A stretch of 64,000 nucleotides of DNA. Source: Piscibacillus salipiscarius JCM 13188 (GTDB lineage: Bacteria > Bacillota > Bacilli > Bacillales > Alkalibacillaceae). The number at the start of each line of letters is the position of its first letter. The first letter of the stretch is position 1. The stretch is from positions 1 through 64,000 of the forward strand of contig NZ_BBCD01000012.1 of NCBI RefSeq assembly GCF_001311865.1, read 5' to 3'. A model generated the notes under the pieces. It was not told the origin of the DNA. It searched no databases and worked only from the letters and a program-made list of their open reading frames with translations. Shown here piece after piece: positions 61,596 to 64,000 of this stretch. A program made the position numbers and the translations under genes.

Positions 61596-63443
61596 TCAAC
61601 CTTGATTGACGACTTCACCCTTAACTGCCTCAGAATAATCTGATCCATAAGCTTCTTTGATAAGGCTTTCGTACTTTTTTTTCCACCACATTTACTTTAA
61701 CAGTTAACTTAGGTGTTAATTCACCCGTTTCAACCGACCACTCGTCACCAATAATGATCCATTTTTGGGTTTCTCGAAATCTGCTAGATTCGAAGTATGT
61801 TCTTTAATTTCTTTATTGAACAGCTCTAATGCAGCTTCTTTCTCTACTAGTTCCTGATAGCTATCATATTGAAGATTTTTCCCTTTAGCCCAAATTTCTA
61901 AGTTTTCATAGTCTGGATAGATGAGACTGATCACATACTTTTGCTTATCTCCTACCAAACGGAGTGTTCAATATAAGCACTATCATTAAGAGCGCTTTCA
62001 GAAATCTGAGGGGCAACGTTTTTACCTGTCGATAAGACGAGTAATCGTTTTTTCCTTCCTATTATTTTAGGTAGTCTTCATCGTCAAACTGACCAAGGTC
62101 ACCTGTGTGGAACCAGCCATCAACAAAAGCCTGTGAGGTAGCTTCATCATCATTATAATAGCCTTTCATAACACTTGGGCCTTTAACTAATACTTCACCG
62201 TCCTCTGCGACTTTAACGTCAATATTAGGTAATACTTTTCCTACTGTCCCAGCCTTAGCACGGATCATTGGATTCGTTGAAATGACAGGAGTTGTTTCCG
62301 TCAAGCCGTACCCTTCAAGTAATGGTAAATCAATCGCCCAAAAGAATTTAGCTAATTCTGGGTTAAGAGTTCCACCACCAGAGACCATCCCTCTTAACCG
62401 GCCACCCAGTTTCTTTTTAATCTTTTGATAGACTAAACGATCTGCAAGTTTCCATTTACGTAAGAACGATTTAGACATGGTTTCACCTAAAATTAATTGA
62501 TCAAAAGAAGATTCTATATATTTCTCGTATCGTTCTTCACCAACTTTTACAGCCCAATTAAACACATTTTTCTTAACAGGTGTTCCTTGGTTGATCTCTT
62601 CCATGACTTTGGCATATACCTTTTCAAATAATCTTGGAACACTTGTTAGAACAGTTGGTCTGACTTCTTGTATGTTTTCTTGGATGGTATCAATACTTTC
62701 TGCATAAGCATAGTGGTCCCAACGGATAATGGCATATAATGACCTGCCATCCGTTCAAAAACATGTGATAGCGGAAGATATGATAGTGAGAGGTCTTCTG
62801 GTAGAAGTTCGATTAACCAAAATTGAACACCTTCAATATTAGCTAGAAAATTCCCGTGTGTTAACATGACTCCCTTTGGCATACCCGTCGTGCCAGAGGT
62901 GTGGATGATAGTAGATAAATGGTCTCGATTAATTTGTCGCCACTGGTTTTCCCATTTCGGAAGGGCATGTTCTTTTCCATATTTCAGTAGCTGAGCAAAA
63001 CTTAACTCTCCTTCATCATAAGAAGACTGATTGTCAGGATACATAGTAATAATCCACTCAACGTTAGAGTGTGTATTTAACACTTTTTGCCTTTGCTCTT
63101 CATTCTCGACAACAATGGCTTTAACGTCTGCGTTGTTTAAAATATAATTAATTTGCTCTGAAGGTAACGTCGGATATATTGGCACACTTACGGCTCCTAT
63201 ACTAGCAGAAGCAAAGTCAGTCATTCCCCACATCGGGTTACTATTCGATAGGAGCGCCACTTTATCATTTGCTTTTAATCCTAAGTAGCCAAATCCTGCT
63301 GCGGCATGCATCATACGACTCCAAAAATCCTTATAAGTTATTCTTTTATACGCACCTCCTTCTTTCCACATAAAAGCATCCTTATTAGGGTGCTTTTTAA
63401 CGGTACGATCAAGCATTTCTACTAAATTATTAGGTTTCATCAT
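61596..63443 (-). CDS. Long-chain acyl-CoA synthetase, FadD15-like (frameshifted)
   Basis: About 610 residues after bridging breaks near 62645, 62060-61960 and 61695. It is of the long ANL type found in actinobacteria and Bacillaceae. IIHTSGTTGMPKGVMLTHGN, SYLPLSHVFERMAGHY, LEGYGLTETTPVIS, GWFHTGDLGQFDDEDYLKI and a C-terminal lid domain (VLVGDKQKYVISLIYPDYENLEIWAK) are all present. It activates long-chain fatty acids. ATG 63443 follows AGGAGG. The operon context (SCP2, thiolase) supports fatty acid breakdown or remodelling. Confidence 0.88.
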
Positions 63444-63455
63444 GCCTCCTCCTTT

Positions 63456-63815
63456 TTAAAACGAGAAAGAATTGAGTACAGTTTGTAACTTAAAAGCAAG
63501 CCCCATATTCCCTTTAATTTTGAGTTTACCACCCATGAATGCAGCCGTCGGATTGAGTGTACCTGCGACCATTTCCTTAAAATCGTCTCCATTCATCTCA
63601 AGGGTTACTTGAGCGGGTAGCTCTTCGCCTTCAACAGCACGCGGACCTTGTTCATCTATAATCATTTGATAGATTCCTTCTTCATCACCTTTAATATTAA
63701 ACTGGTAAACTCCTTCCTTACCTTTTGTTGCATCTGGATCATACTTAATCGCTGCATCAATCATTTGAAATACTTCAGACATAGTCGGTTTTGTCATCTC
63801 TTCTTGTCGTGCCAT
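63456..63815 (-). CDS. SCP-2 sterol transfer family protein
   Basis: Intact, 119 residues, a lipid-binding SCP2 fold: FQMIDAAIKYDPDATKGKEGVYQFNI, a central strand region VTLEMNGDDFKEMVAGTLNPTAAFMGGKLKIKGNMGLAFKLQTVL, which is the classic end of the domain. It probably carries acyl-CoA or similar lipids between the enzymes of the operon. The start follows AAGGAGG, 28 bp after the thiolase. Confidence 0.9.
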   Translation of the reverse strand: MARQEEMTKPTMSEVFQMIDAAIKYDPDATKGKEGVYQFNIKGDEEGIYQMIIDEQGPRAVEGEELPAQVTLEMNGDDFKEMVAGTLNPTAAFMGGKLKIKGNMGLAFKLQTVLNSFSF

Positions 63816-63843
63816 GACACGATTCCTCCTTATATCCTCTCAA

Positions 63844-64000
<157 letters not shown>

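Overview
The window looks like chromosomal DNA of a low-GC, endospore-forming Bacillaceae, probably a halophilic or alkaliphilic genus. The low GC content, the Bacillus-type ribosome binding sites, a gerA/B/C germination operon, a YhcN/YlaJ spore lipoprotein, SpoVR- and PrkA-like proteins, sigI-rsgI, bmrCD and odhAB all support this. Many proteins are very acidic, for example the odhB linker. The genus assignment is a guess. A striking feature is that about two thirds of the genes, including odhA and murG, are split by apparent +/-1 shifts, usually in short A or T runs. I read most of these as sequence errors of an unpolished assembly rather than real pseudogenes, and I give whole-gene coordinates across the breaks.

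Region by region. 0.1-3.5 kb: a stand-alone LAGLIDADG protein, an Lrp-type regulator divergent from a metallo-beta-lactamase-fold hydrolase, a short SpoVR-like protein and a spore lipoprotein. 3.6-8 kb: an ABC-2 export operon (anchored membrane protein, two permeases, ATPase). 8-11.1 kb: a structured interspersed repeat, rsgI and sigI, and an HtrA-like protease. 11.1-15.6 kb: the heterodimeric exporter bmrCD with a 33-codon leader ORF, a second interspersed repeat, and an isolated 33-residue peptide gene with its own promoter and terminator. 15.7-23.1 kb: a DUF389 protein, gerA/B/C, a second-type murG and a MATE exporter. 23.2-33.3 kb: a 21-bp periodic repeat array, aldehyde dehydrogenase, nucleoside transporter, a VWA-like protein, odhB-odhA and a PrkA-like kinase. 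33.3-44.7 kb: trmL, ogt, queG, a second 21-bp array, an ABC_ATPase-family protein, a VTT-domain protein, a DUF4349 lipoprotein, a peroxiredoxin with an in-frame UGA at its catalytic cysteine, DUF3231, wrbA, hydrolases and maf.

44.7-53.8 kb is a catabolic island: CYP152 peroxygenase, SDR, then a five-gene operon (quinone-oxidoreductase-like MDR, acyl-CoA carboxyltransferase beta, two acyl-CoA ligases, phosphotriesterase-like lactonase) preceded by two near-identical 20-bp operator-like sites. 54.1-59.1 kb carries an unusual envelope cassette (DUF6230-like secreted protein, DUF6114-like four-helix membrane protein, long coiled-coil secreted protein) divergent from a LuxR-type regulator. 59.1-64 kb is a lipid operon: thiolase (partial), SCP2, long-chain acyl-CoA synthetase, extended SDR resembling acyl reductases, and class-3 fatty aldehyde dehydrogenase.

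The strongest novel signal is the candidate selenocysteine peroxiredoxin at 39.4-40.0 kb. The whole 207-residue frame is open except for one TGA, which sits exactly where the catalytic cysteine belongs, and a bSECIS-like hairpin follows it. Next are the DUF6230/DUF6114 cassette and the two 21-bp periodic arrays.
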